Of a stretch of 64,000 nt of DNA, positions 31,786 to 44,089 are shown piece by piece. Source of the DNA: Massospora cicadina (lineage: Eukaryota; Entomophthoromycota; Entomophthoromycetes; Entomophthorales; Entomophthoraceae); contig JAKSZP010000206.1 of the NCBI GenBank assembly GCA_022478985.1, forward strand, positions 62,001 through 126,000, given 5' to 3'. The position numbers were made by a program, and so were the translations under genes. A model generated the notes under the pieces. It did no database searches. It had not been told where the DNA came from and was given only the letters and a program-made list of their open reading frames with translations. Position 1 is the first letter of the stretch, and every line of letters begins with the position of its first letter.

Positions 31786-33985
31786 GTTGCAGCCCAGTTG
31801 TTAGTGTACTTGCCTAGGAGGATTATTTCTGTTTTCCTTTTGTTTAGCGACATGTTGCTCACAATGGAATATTCCTCTAGGGTGCATTCCAGCTGTCAGC
31901 ATCTTTGTTGTTAGCTATACCTGTCATAAAGTCATCCAAAAAGGCTAGTATCTTGACTGGTGGCTGGCCTTGTGAGGTTATGTCCATGAGGTGTGAGTCA
32001 GCGATGGGAAAGAGAGGATTATAGCTGAAGTTATACTGCAGTGGGGTGAAAGGGTCCCATTGTTTGAGCCCTCTGCGTGGTGTAATCTTGTTAGTTAGAA
32101 AGCCAGGGCCGCATGCAGCCATGGATGCAGATTTTGTAAGGAGCATCACCAAGTTTATCAACCTGGGTGGGAGTTTAAAGGCGCTTAGGCATTCCTTCAG
32201 GTATGGCCAGCTAACGTGATCGTATGCCTTCTTTTGGTCTAGGAATACCAGGGCTCCAGTTGCTTTGGACTGACATATTTTGGCGACGGAGTGTATATTG
32301 GTCCATATTGAGCGCCCTGGTGTGAACCCAAATTGATTGGGTGAAAGGACTTTGGAGGCTATTTTGCCTATTATGGTTGCTAATTTTTTTAAATAGTTTT
32401 GTATCAGTGTTATAGAGTGCAATTGAGCGCCAGTTGGCCAGGTCCAGTTTGTCGCCCTTCTTAAACAGGGTTATGACATAGGAGTCCTGGCCACAAGGAA
32501 GGAGGCATGTCTCCAGCAGGCACTGGTTCATTGATGCTAAGGGTAGGGGGCGATTTTCTTGAAGTACTTTTGTAAAATTCGTAGGGTATCTCATCAGCCC
32601 TGGGCATTTTCTATGTGGTGCACCGTGACTGTGCCCCAGATCTCCTCCTGCGTTATTAGGTTTAGGAGGCTATAGTCCAGCGGTGCACATTGTACTCCAG
32701 CGGTGTGTATAAAATCTTTATTTTTTTTGGGGGGGGGGGTCAGTTGGGGTGTCACAATATAGTTTGGTGTAGTAACATTGTACTTCTGCCTTGACCTCTT
32801 CTGGGTCAGTTGCCACAGTGCCATCATCTTTGCGGACCTATGTGCACGTGGTCTTGTTGCCATGGGAGTGGAATTGGCAGAAGAAATATGTCAATCAGGT
32901 TTTTCCCACTTTTATGAACTTACCTTTTATTAATACTTTGATTCTGTACTGGTGTTTGAAGATGAGGGCGTTTAGGCAGGCGGATATTTCCGCCACTTGT
33001 GCCCCCAGTTTGGGCTATAGCCAGACAAAAGGGTGTTGAGATTAAAGTAGTCCAGTTCTGTCAAAGTGCGCCTGAAAGTGGCTGTTTCAGCGTTGTACTT
33101 TTGTGAGTTGAGATAGCGAGTTTTATTTATTAGTTTGGTTTTGAAATTTGCCAAGATTTCTATGGGATCTGATTCAAATGGGGTTGCAAATTCTGGGTTT
33201 GTGGCCTTATGTTCAACCCAGTCATATATTTTGATCAATTTTATCTTTTCTGAATGTAGCTTCCTTCAGGTTGACGCCTGTGTGGGAGTTTGGGTTGTTG
33301 AGAGCTGTACCAAAACGAGTTGGTGTTTGGAGAAATGTATCTTTTTTGTTACAAAGGTGGAGATGTTTGAAAGGTGGGTTTTCAGTATGAGAATGTGGTC
33401 GATGCAACTCATTGAGATGAGAGTTCCCTTACATGTGTTGAGGAGGGTCATGTGGGGAAGGAGTGGTGACCTGGGGGAAGGGTATAGTGAAGGCCAAGGG
33501 GTGCCTTCATTACACAGAACTTGATGTGCCTCAATGGGTATCCCCTGGGGTTAGGCCGTCAGTACATGTTGGGGTTATCCCAGCAGTTAAAGTCGCCTAA
33601 CATGATGGTATCTGGTGGGAGGGTGAGTGTTGGGATGGTTTTAAGGAATTGTTTCATCTCAGCTGCAGTGCACAGTGCATAGATACATGCTATCAAAATT
33701 GTGTCAACTTGGTTTGCAATTGTTGCTACCAGGACATGGTCGTAAAGAATGAAGGAGAGTAGGTGATTTTAATTTTTTTTTATTTTAGACAACCACACCA
33801 CAGTGGGACATCCACACCAATTGGGATGGTTAGACCCTGGATGACCAGGATCCCGCTTCCCCCTATAGACAGTGAGATTCTTGGATGGCCAAGATGTTTA
33901 AAGGGGTTTTCACAGGAAGCTAGCTTTTTAGCTTGGGATGCCTGAGCTCTGGATCCCACAATGTTTAGCATATCTATTGACACTG
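31786..33985 (-). pseudogene. LINE-b ORF2, endonuclease and N-terminal RT
   Basis: From 33985 the minus strand starts MSIDMLNIVGSRAQASQAKK, the LNIxG opening of the LINE endonuclease family. Remnants follow to SRIDYIL-like SMSCIDHILI near 33400. The RT begins near 32860 with ITLFKKGDKLDLANWRSIAL (32460-32520), FGFTPGRSI, ALVFLDQKKAYDHVSWPYL (first catalytic Asp) and RRGLKQWDPFTPLQYN. The FxDD box is ILAFLDDFMTGI near 31940, with both Asp retained. C interrupts about 150 bp later. At least five frameshifts or stops. Confidence 0.75.
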
Positions 33986-34434
33986 AGGTTCCCGCGGCGC
34001 CTCAGGAGCGGTTGGGAGGCCATCCAACCCTAACCCACCATTCATTGTCTTTAACTTGCTTCATGTCATTGGGCCAGTACACTCTGAGTCGCTGTCTAAT
34101 TAATTACCTTGTGTCAATTTTGCATGGGTTTTGCAGTTTTCAGGGTTTGTTGGGGTTTTCTGCTCATGGCTCTTTGTGGTTTGATGCAACGCACTGATTG
34201 GATTCTGTGGATTCAGCGTTCGACTTTGAAGAATTGGGTCCCACATTTTCGCTTATAGTGAAGCTGAATTGGTCTTTTAAGTTTGCTTGATTGATATCAC
34301 TTGGTGATTAAGTCAAATTTTTGAGAAAACTTTCAGCTTAGCATACTGCTCGGATTGGGTGGCTCAGGTAATTTCCTACACGGCCTCCTCATCTTGGGCA
34401 TTTTGTTCTTATTGGTTGGCTCAGTTGATTTCCT

Positions 34435-35416
34435 CTAGGTCCTCCTGAATTTGACCAGGGTCAATGGAGGAGGCTGCGAGTGATGCAGCATTAGACGCTG
34501 CCCGCTTGCAGGCCTTCTATACCTTTTTTGTAGTTTGAGTGATACTAGGTCTACGAGGATGTAATGATCATCCTCTCCCCAGAGGAAGGCGTGGTTGGCA
34601 TCTATCATTTTGCCAAAGATTTCTTCATCTTCGTCCATGGTGTCATCGCAGAAGTCTGGGGCCAAGATGCCCTCCTTCATGGGCATGCGTGTTCCTTGTG
34701 CCCCAATGCAGTGCAGTGGTTGCAAATAGGCGGTTCACGTTCTGGTGTGATGCAGAATGTCTTTGACACTCCCCTATCTGGGAGGTGAAGTGACGCTGTG
34801 AGTGTGATTTTTGTGAGGTCTTTAGCCACATTTGGAACTAGGTTGATCATGGCGATTGCCTTTCCTGTGCACAAGTTTGGCATCAGATGAAATCGCTGTA
34901 ATTTAAGTTGCTTAATTTCTCCATAGCTTTGGAGTCCAATCTGGACCTCCTCCTTGATTAGCTTTCAGGGAAGGTAAGTAGGGAGCAAGTCAAATATGGA
35001 TAAAGTGGTTACTTTGTCTCATATGGTGCACGCAGTGTGCACAATTCATTTTCCCTAAGGAAGGCAATTTTGATGCAGACTTTTGCAGCGGCATCTGCAC
35101 CTTCTTTGGTTTCAAAGCTCATATTGATCCAGCTGTGGTGAAAGGTATTGGTGTAATGTACATCACATGAAGGAAAAGGGAGGCCTGTGCTCTGCCCATT
35201 TTCTCCCAAAGAGTTGGGGACTAAACCCCTAGGAAAAGTCAGAGCCCATGCTCCACCTTTGATAGGGGTTGGGCATATTGAATTTCCTTGTATAAATTTT
35301 GTTTTGTGGTAAGCTCCAAAAACTGGAAAGTGTCTGAGTTTGTAGTTTCTTGGCAGCATTGGTTCCTGGTCCCCCTCCAGGGCTTTTCTTGCCCTTTGTT
35401 GCACCGTTTTGTCCAT
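34435..35416 (-). pseudogene. LINE-b ORF1 with CCHC knuckle
   Basis: A start at 35416 gives a 135-codon open part (MDKTVQQRARKALEGDQEPM) with a block WINMSFETKEGADAAAKVCI. After a frameshift come 34677-34883, which ends in the knuckle CNHCTALGHKEHAC (CX2CX4HX4C), and 34435-34725, an acidic tail. ORF1 proteins of Tad-like LINEs bind the element RNA. The knuckle context resembles LINE-c (PICTFCHAFGHKAHTC) and, more distantly, the Z proteins. Confidence 0.65.
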
Positions 35417-35439
35417 TCCCTGATATGGCTTTCACCCAG

Positions 35440-36186
35440 TTTAATTATAATTTGTTGAAATCGCCCATTTCATCTGTGTGTTTATAAAAATTTCTTTTTG
35501 AATCAAATCATAGTAACTAATGTTATTGTTACAGAAAAGAAAAGCTTATGTATCTTTTTACTAATAAGTTCTGTTATCTATTAATATATGATCTAATCAT
35601 TTATTAACCAGCAACATTTCTATCAATATACTACTTAATTATGTATATTAGAGATAGAGAAAAATGCCTAAGATAAGAAATAAGCTTTTTAGTACACAAA
35701 TAAGAGGATGCTAATTATCATAAAGTCTCTTCAGAAAAATCAATATCAAATAAGATTAATGGTATATACACCATGACAAAGAACTACTATAATCGCCAAA
35801 CTACATGTAAAGCATTATAGAATTTAAGATGTACTATAAAAGCTCAGAGCCAGTGACATAAAAAAGTGGAGAAGTAAGATATGGTGATTTAGTAAATTCA
35901 AAGTACTATCCTTAGAAAATGCTTATTGTACATCAATTTATCAGAATTTTAATTAAAGAAATCCTGAGAGAGTTAGCTAAGTAGCTTGCTATATAGTTAA
36001 AGCTCTATATGGCCACAACGTCAAAAGTTTAGATAATTTAGTATAGTAGACAATAGTGATTTAATGTTCCTAAAAAGAAAATTTAATAAAAGATCATAGC
36101 CAAAACCAAGTACAAACTCAAATATTGTATTAATTATCATTAACGAGTTGCTTGCATGAAAAAAAGTAAATCTAAAAAATATTCGA
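35440..36186. other. AT-rich spacer
   Basis: No gene or repeat recognised. It separates the 5' end of LINE-b from the 3' end of LINE-c. Confidence 0.5.
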
Positions 36187-36482
36187 TTTTATTTGGGGAA
36201 GGCTGACATTGGGACGGACATTTCTTAAAAACACCAACTACAAAACACCAAGAAAAAAGGGGGCACCCCAGATCAGCTGAAGCAACCTCCTGTTGCCAGC
36301 AGGACTGCCAGTAGAAGGAAGAGGGGGAGTGACAGGGGAGGCCTGGGCCAGAACTGAACATGAAGGAAGGGGTCCAACGAGAGGAACCAGATGGGGAACC
36401 AGAATGACACCAACCGGCGTTGGCAGGATGGCAGGTGGCTAAAAAGCCAAACTTGAAAGTGGTCTATGAAGTGGGAATGAAA
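36187..36482 (-). other. LINE-c 3' UTR with conserved terminal block
   Basis: CCCCTTCCTTCA at 36361-36372 and the terminal ATGTCCGTCCCAATGTCAGC region (36200-36224) ending CCCCAAATAAAAT match the other LINE ends. A shared CTGGCAACAGGAG element lies between them. Confidence 0.65.
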
Positions 36483-39400
36483 TCAACGCACAGCTTCAAA
36501 GAGGGTTGGGGTAGTGCCATATAGTGTGTCAAGGACAATAGTGTGGATTGTCCATAGTGCTATTGCAGCAATTAAGGCGCGATAAGAAGGGTGGATAGGG
36601 GAGGTCATAGAAAAGGCGAGAATTTTCTTAAACAGGCTGAAATCCTGCTCACGCTTCTGGCAAAAGAGGCGCATAACGTCTGGCCAGATCACCTGTGATG
36701 GCAGGCAATCTTCCAAGTGATAGACTAATAAACCATATTGATCACATACAAAGCATAAAGATTGAGTGTCATTGGACCACTCAGCAGTGCGGTACACCTT
36801 TCTCAGGCATCTCCACACATGAAAGAGGAACTGGGGTTGTAAAAGAGGATGGTGTATGTACCGCCAGAAGTCCTTTTGGGTCTCCAGAGAGCACGGGATG
36901 TCCAGATTGTCAAGGTAGTCCACATGGGCAATGATGGGGGGATATTGGGGTACCATGTTGTTTAAAATGACTTTCCCGCGGACTTCTTGTTTGAAATGGG
37001 GAGTATGGCGACCCCTCTGGGCGTTGAATCCACTGATGCTGATTCTCCACTCAGCGCTCCGCATGGAGAGGAGAATACATTTGAAGTGGGCCAGCGTCCC
37101 ATGCGGGCCCATGGCAGAGGGATGAGAGGCAATATAGTTTAGCAGAGAATGGAGGTTGTTTGGATTGCGGAGGCCAAGGGCGTGGTATAGTTGGAGCGGG
37201 CTGCGCGTGACTGGTGGTGGTCTAGGGGTGTGGGGTTGGTGACCGTAGTGACCCAGGTGCCAAGTATCTTGGCGGCATGGGCCTCAAAGTTGAGCAGGCC
37301 CATACAACCACTATGGTGAGGGCCAAACATGACATCCAGGCGCACAGGGGGAGGGCGGCCAACCAAAGCCACCCTTGTAGGAGGGCGTACAAAGAGTTGA
37401 AGAAAGAGGGGTAAAAGGCGACGGAGTTGGCCACAAATCAGACTTTGGACAGGAGCATAGAGCTGGCAAGCAAAACCCAGCCTAGGAGTGTAGTCTGGTG
37501 GGCTCTAAGGGAAGCGATGCGCTTTGTGACATTGTCAAGGGTGTGGTGTTCCATTACCAATGAGGCGTACCCTCTCACCTCTAGCCAGATTCCTAAATGA
37601 CGCACCAGACCAGCTGTGGGCCTTGGCACAAAAGGGAGCACAAGAGGGGCGGTATGGGCTGGGTGGGGCAAGTGAACCTGTGAGCTAGCTGATGAAGCAC
37701 TTAGATTATGGGTTGCTGGTGACCAGCGGTCTTGGTACCAGCCAAGGAGAATGATTTTGGCTTTGAAGGCATTAAGTGCGGCGTTACTGACCCTGGAGTA
37801 ATCCTAGATAGTTATCTTCAGCGCGCATGCATCATGGTTGTTAGACAACCCAACCACAAAATCATCAGCAAATACCAGCATCTTAACCGGTGCTTGGCCT
37901 TGCATTTGGACACCAGCAAGGCGGGCATTCACATTGCATAAAAGTAAGTCGAGGCTGAAGAAGTATAAGAGTTGGCTTAAAGGGTCCCCTTGGCGGAGAC
38001 CCCTTTGATGGTGGAACACATCAGTAAGGAAACCTAGGCCACACGCAGCTCTGTGGCAGATTCCGTAAACAAAATCACCCAATTAATGAACCAGTGGATG
38101 AGGTGGAACTTGTGGAGGCAGGCTTTAAAGTAATTCCAATTGACCCTATCATAAGCTCTGTTGTTCTAAGAAAACAAGTGATCCAGTAGCCATAAATTGG
38201 CAAACGTTGGCTATGGTGTATATGTTATCTCATATTGACCGCTTGGGGATAAAACAAAATCTCTCAGAGGAGATTAAATTAGAAGCAACTTCCCCTAGGC
38301 ATTTGGCCATAATTTTAGTAAATAATTTAGTATCTGTATTAGTAAGTGATATGGGGCGCTAATTTGTCAAGTCCAGCTTTTCCCCTTTCTTATACAGCGT
38401 TATCATACAGGCTTCTGGCTCTCAGGAAGGAGAAGCGTTTCTAACAGACACTAGTTCATTGAGGCAAGAAACAAAGAGGAGAAATAATTAAAATATCTCT
38501 TGTAGAACTCATACGGAATTTCATATAGACCTGGCACTTACTGTGCGCTGCACTGCAAATGGCATACCAAAAATTACATCCCAAGTAATTTGATACCATT
38601 AACTCCAGTTATTGGGAAACGGTGCAGATATGTGCGCCATTGAGAAACTCATTAATTTTAGCCTGTTTGACTGGAATGAAGTGATACAAATTGGAGTAAA
38701 AGTTTTGAACTTTGACTGCCACTTCAGCTGGAGTTTCTGCAACAGAGTGGTACATCTTCACCTATGTTCAGGACAAGCTCTGTCATGGCGTGAAAATTTT
38801 CAGAGAAAGTAGACGGAGCACATGATGCCTGCCATATTATTTTTTGCCTTGAACTGAACACAAACGCAATATTTGTGTTGTCTTATAAGTGCATTGAGAC
38901 GAGCAGACACTTCTGCCCACTTGTGACCCCAAGCCGGGCTGTAACCTGCAGCAGAAAAATTAGACTCGAGGTGTTCCACTTCTGTAAACGTGCACTTAAT
39001 GACTGCCAAGTCAGCCCGTGAGCAATGCAATGAGAGGTGGCATGCCTGAAGGATGGTGTTTGCTTTGAAGGTTGACCAGGTAGAAAGTGAGTCTACACAG
39101 AACGGTGTAGGGAGTTTCAGAGATTAAGTTTTTGTGTCTAACCATGAGGAAAACCTGGGTGATACAATATTGGCTGAATGAAGTTTGCACCACTTTGGCG
39201 CTTGTGCCGTTAAATTTGAAAAGTGAATGATATCAATACCAACCTGTGGTCAGAGAAATTTATTTTTGTTGTCATAAAGTACATAATCTGGGGGCGAAAT
39301 CTCAACGGGGCAAGAATAAGGTCAATGTGGGACATATACCTCAGATGACCGTTGTGCACATGGGGAAGGGACACGTTGGGTAGCAACAGTGAATTTTTGG

Positions 39401-39665
39401 GGAGGGTATCAAACTAGCCTAAAGTTGGCTTTTAGAACAAGTAGTTTGATGTACCCCTGCGGGGAGGGGGGGTAGGCGTTGAAGGACAGCGGTCAGTGGA
39501 AAGGTTGGCCCAGCAGATCAGGTCGCCCACCACAAATGGATCAGGTGGGAGCAGGAGAGAAGTAAAGGATGAGAGGATATTCCGGTGAGCCTGAGCACAG
39601 GTCAGGGCGTAAATATTAACAATTGTGTGAACTTCGTCATCCCATGAGAAGGACACAACTAGCAC
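36483..39665 (-). pseudogene. LINE-c ORF2: endonuclease end, RT and C-terminal zinc domain
   Basis: 39432-39665 carries TIVNIYALTCAQAHRNILSS and DPFVVGDLICWAN, matching the LINE endonuclease core (xIxNVYAP, VGGDFN-like). RT follows with RGLRQGDPLSQLLYFF and the catalytic MLVFADDFVVGLSNN at 37804-38082, both Asp kept. The C-terminal 36483-37112 is open for 209 codons and contains CFVCDQYGLLVYHLEDC (CX2CX8HX4C), as in zf-RVT domains. It is split by stops near 37130, 37680, 38100-38600 and 39200. Confidence 0.75.
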
Positions 39666-39670
39666 ATGAC

Positions 39671-40137
39671 TGCTAAACTTTTGGCAATATGGGTTTAAAT
39701 CCTCTAAGCTGATTTAAACAGGGTATTAGACACTGAGCAACGGAATGAGCAATATGCAGATCGCTGACCCTCAATAAAAACTGATATATAAGATATGGAG
39801 AAATTGCCCAATTGACACTTTTATTGTAATAATAAAATGTATAACTTATCTGCAGAATAATAAGAAACCTCCTCCTCTAATTATTTTGCTCAACTCTTAT
39901 CTTTGTATTCTAGGTTGATTCCACCCTATGCTTAGTAATATCCTATTCATTCCATCTTAGGAGTTTTTGTATATTTTGAGGTTTCAGCAGAATTCCAATA
40001 ATTTGAAAACTATTGAGGCTATAATTGATCTTCTTCACATCAATATATTTTCTGCTCAATCTCGAGGCTTGCCTTGATTCTAATTTATGATATGCTGAAA
40101 TGTATAGCTTATTGTCAAGTCATAACATTTTTTGACA
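39671..40137 (-). repeat. Element D 3' LTR and adjacent polypurine tract
   Basis: Starts TGCTAAAC (decayed TGTTAAC), ends TTTGACA. It aligns with 46579-47040 over its whole length (TTTTATTATAATAATAAAA, AAACCTCCTCCTC). CAAAGGGGGTAA lies next to it on the minus strand at 40138-40149. Confidence 0.85.
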
Positions 40138-40159
40138 TTACCCCCTTTGACTGGACGAT

Positions 40160-41400
40160 AAAGTCCTATTGCTTGTATGCTCAAAGGAACTTTGCATGAA
40201 ATTGGTTAATAATCTGATCACCCTCAGGTTCCTTAGAGGTGTAGGTATTGATACCAATTTACTCAATTATTTTAAACAGACTGATTCAAATGTTAGTGTA
40301 TTTTTCTTCCGCTCAAATCCATATTGGTTGTGGAACAAAATATAATCGCCTACAACAAATTGCGTGAGTCCACTACGTCTACTTTGGTTAGCCACCTGAT
40401 CACAAATCTTCTTAGACAGACTGGTAGAGTATGCTTCCATTTGTAGCTTGATCAGTGTCTTCATTAAATTGGTCAAATAACTTGAGGTTCCACGCCACCA
40501 GTATCCTCCACACAAGAGTAAAGCAGGGCAAGTAAAGCCGGATGTCTAGAATATAGCAGTTGAAAAGGACTTTTGCCAATGGACAAATGGTAGCTGATAA
40601 TGTACGCAATGACAGCTTTAGGTAGGAGAGTAATCCATTTAGAGGGTCAATATTTTTCAAGCTTGCGGAGTATGTCTACCAATGTTCCGTTGACCCATTC
40701 CACCATTCCATTAGATTCTGGATGTTAGGGTGTAGTCAAGACCACACGGATTGCCACCAGTTCGTTCAACTTGAGCAGGATATGCAAGTGAAATTGCTTC
40801 CATTATCCATAATATGAACTGCGGACAGCCATGTCACTTTATGACACACCCCATAATAAACTTGGCGGTGGTGATCACCCACAATCATTAATTGCCCTGG
40901 CTTCCACACATCTCTTCAGATGATCAATTGCTATGATTATGTGCTTATATTGGTTCGCAACAGTTGGCAAAGGACCCACCACATCATGATAAATGGTATT
41001 CCAGGTGAACCAGGACTTAACCATCTGGTATGTGGTCTTCCTGTGTAAAGATTTCTCCACTTGGCACTGATGAAGACAGCTAACCATATCCAGCATGTCA
41101 TAATGCATTCTCTCCCAATAGTAGCTGGGTCACAAAAACTTCAACGTTTTCCGCAACCCCCCATGCCCTGCCGCCCAATGTGTATCCATATAAATTGCTG
41201 ATATAGCAGAGGGTTTAAGGAAACTCAGCATCAATTCCCCAATCTGATTATATAGTTCCTCATTGCATAATAAGGTATACTGTTTTTGCAAATATAACAG
41301 TTTGATCACTTGTGGCAGACCATCATGATATTTTTCCACCAACATCTTCTCATAATTAATGTCAGCCAAATATGCTGTAATAGCGACTGTTCAAAGCCAT
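40160..41400 (-). pseudogene. Element D integrase
   Basis: The zinc region at 41130-41369 has HWAAGHGGLRKTLKFL, and 41030-41108 has CLHQCQVEKS (the CxxC). The core starts TWNTIYHDVVGPLPTVANQY at 40950-41020, with the first catalytic Asp in the HDVVGPLP position, and IIIAIDHLKRCVEARA. LLSYLKLSLRTLSATICPLA and a linker with FDQFNEDTDQAT follow. It ends VGDYILFHNQYGFERKK near 40320. Stops and shifts are frequent. Confidence 0.75.
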
Positions 41401-42720
41401 GAAAGACACCTGCATTTTAATGTTTTGCCCCTGGCCAGTGTACAATCTCGAAATCATATCTTTAGAGCTTCAACGCCCATCACGTAAGCCGTCCTTCAGG
41501 TTCATATAGATTTTGTAGCCATCTCATGGATGCATGATCCATTACAACATGAATTTCACCCCATGGAGGTATACCCAAAACTGTTTATATGAATATATCA
41601 CTGCTAAGCACTCCCACTAAGTCACAGTGTAATTTCGTCCCTGATAGTTTAAGCTTCATCTACAAAACGTGACAGGATGCTCTACACCGTCATCATCTTG
41701 CTGAGATAATACTGCCTCTACAGTAGAAAGTGATACATCCATTTGTACTATAAATTGTTTTTTGAAGTTGGGGTTTTGCAAAATTGATGCGCTTGCAAAC
41801 TGGGTTGTAAGACATCAAAAGCGTTTTGGCATCACTTCATCCTGTCAAAAGTGGCATTTTTCTTTAACAACTCAAAGAGCGGTGCCCCAATACAACTGAT
41901 TTTAAGAATGAAATGCCGGTAGTACACAAAAGCTCAAAGAATATACCACCGGTTGTAAATAACCATTCCCAAGAACACTTTGATATCTCATTTATTATCT
42001 GGCTGGGTCATCTTACTTATAGCTTCCACCTTTGCTGGCTGCAGTTTAAGCCCTTTGAGTGCACCACGAACCCAAGTTAGCCTGTTACTCTTTGAAAAAA
42101 TGTCACTTACTAGGCTTGATCTTGATTTTAGCACTGGCAAGCAGGAGAACACTTGTTCCAGGTGGTTAAGATGTTCTGTGAATGGCCATAAAGAACACAT
42201 TGATATTATTAAGGTAAACTAAAAAGCAGTACAGTTTTAAGTCACCTAAGAACATATCCATATCACTCTGGAACATATCTGGGACGTTGCACAAACCCTG
42301 TGGCATACGTGTAGGCTATAATAACCCCTATAAAGTGATTATAGTGAATTTCTCGCAATTCACTACTGGCTATTTGATCTGCCAGTACCCCAATATAAAA
42401 TTCATGGCAGAAAGATAAATATCCCCTTTCAAGTCGATCTAACGGATTGTCAATCTGTGGAAGTGGGTAGGAATTTTTATTTATAACGCCATTGATCTTT
42501 CAATAGTCAATGACCATCCAGTTTGTGCCATCTCTTTTCATAATATTAAGCACAGGCGATGCTTATGGACTCATAGATGACTATAATATCTCTTGTTCAA
42601 TCAACTTGTCTACCTCATCATAGACAAAATCTTCAGCCACTTTTGAGTACCAAATAGGCTGTAAATGAATAAGAGGGTGATCTCCCGTGTTTACACAATG
42701 CACCACCCCTCAGACACACC
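41400..42720 (-). pseudogene. Element D reverse transcriptase and RNase H
   Basis: The minus strand reads DGTNWMVIDY-like and QGLCNVPDMFQSDMD-like pieces near 42300-42550. The YxDD position near 42220 reads LVYLNNINVF, so both catalytic Asp are Asn. 41988-42200 is the RT thumb (LEQVFSCLPVLKSRSSLVSD, RGALKGLKLQPAKVEAISKM). RNase H-like fragments follow to about 41450. Dead copy. Confidence 0.65.
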
Positions 42721-43249
42721 CCAAATCTTGGTCATCAGAGGAAAAAATATCCTGGTACTTTCAAATAAAGCCATCACCCTATCTTTCTGTCCCTCCGACA
42801 ATCCAGTTAGAGCTTCCCGTGGAGCCACTGCCATTACTCCAAATGAGGAAATTTACCAGTAGGCCGAGGTCCTCCCATGATTTGAAAGCATGAATATGGT
42901 GAACCTCGTCAATAGGGGCCAGATGTAAATAACCACCACTTGGTGCCTTTAAATCATCATCAACTCCTTCTGTAGGTTTGCTAGCAATACCTTCACTTCC
43001 ACATTTCCTGGTAGCAGTAGCCCCGGAGCCACATGGGGTTCAAGCTGCTATTGCTGGCAGGGTCCCACAATTTCCTCATATAGCCGTTCAGGGATGTCTA
43101 TTTTGAGCTCAGTTCCTATTATGACCTGATGCCTCGAAGGTATGCTCAAAGTACTCGCATCTCATAGGGAATAAGTTTGCACTTGTAGATCTAGTTGGGG
43201 AGGGCCCTAGTCCTCCGCTTCATTCACTGATATTGGACAGGAATCTCCC

Positions 43250-43700
43250 CGTCACTATAAGCCAAATTGATCTGGCTTGAACTGAATGGGCCCTTTGGGA
43301 TTCCGCTAGGAGTAAAGTAAATGGGGATCTGTTGTCCCAAGATACTAATGGTTTCTTCCGCCATATTGACCATGGCTCACAATTGCCTCATGAACGCAGC
43401 ACCAATCAGCATATCATAGTTATTATTTGGAAGAACAACCAATGGAGTGGAAGCCTTAATTGAACCAAATATCAGAGGTAACGCGCTGTAAGCTCCTTTG
43501 GACACAATGCTCTGTGCCCCATAGTCCCATACACTACTCTGTGGTCCACATCAGGCTTTAGCGGAAGCTTAGCCACGAGCTTGGTGGAGATTATATTAAC
43601 TGGGGCACCAGTATTTTTTTTATTACTAGATGGTCTGGGGCACCAGTATCAATAGCTCGAATTTTTGTGTTCTGGACAAAAATATTACAGTAGGTACTCT
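43250..43700 (-). pseudogene. Element D protease, split in its active site
   Basis: The minus strand reads IRAIDTGAP, then a short insertion, then a second TGAPVNIISTKLVAKLPLKP. Without the insertion the active site would be D-T-G-A-P. The 20 bp insertion plus 15 bp duplication (35 bp) also shifts the frame. Downstream LxxD/strand segments agree with the B and E proteases. Confidence 0.7.
43615..43634 (-). mobile_element. Micro-insertion of a Z 3' end in D's protease
   Basis: A 20 bp insert reads ACCATCTAGTAATAAAAAAA on the minus strand and is flanked by the perfect 15 bp duplication CTGGGGCACCAGTAT (43600-43614, 43635-43649). It matches the end of the insert at 27316-27364. It is an extreme 5' truncation. 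Confidence 0.75.
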
Positions 43701-44089
43701 ACAAATAAGAAGAGCCATTGGTGTTTGTTACATGGACATTTAAGGGCTTTTTGTTACCAAGGAAGAGGATATACCCATACTGACATGAGGATACTTTTGG
43801 GCGATCTTTTCTCCTGGAATGGCTACGTTAACCCCCACTAGGGAGTCGACGTCTGATGAGGGTCCATCATCACTGGTGCCAATTTTTTACATTATTTTCT
43901 GTGCATATAACTTTTTACATCTCGTCAGAACTCAGAGCCTGAAGGGGGATAGCTGCTCTCTTTTGAAGGCTGAGATATCCGCCAGAAGTTTTTGGTATAA
44001 TAAATCATCAGGATGGATCCTGGGATAGCGTAAAGAGACTTTTGGGAATTGTTAGGGACAATTAAATTCAAATTAGTGGAGGTAGAACG

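Larger units (their letters stand above)
22891..35436 (-). mobile_element. LINE-b: Tad-like non-LTR retrotransposon split by element C
   Basis: From right to left on the minus strand are ORF1 with a CCHC knuckle (34.4-35.4 kb), ORF2 endonuclease (32.9-34.0 kb), RT (31.8-32.9 kb), then element C (24405-31785). The rest of RT, the C-terminal zinc domain (23.2-24.4 kb) and a 3' UTR ending in TTAAATAAAAA at 22891 follow. Removing C and one GTTGC restores continuous homology with LINE-c and LINE-d. The 5' end near 35436 is estimated from the first ORF1 methionine and no promoter was identified. No terminal target duplication was found. Confidence 0.8.

Noticed and set aside
32700..32750. T-run and G-run with repeated GCGGTG sequence, possible micro-insertion in LINE-b
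   Set aside because: The minus-strand frame reads through (PPPKKNKDF) and the near-duplicate is imperfect and short; no tail motif of the Z family.
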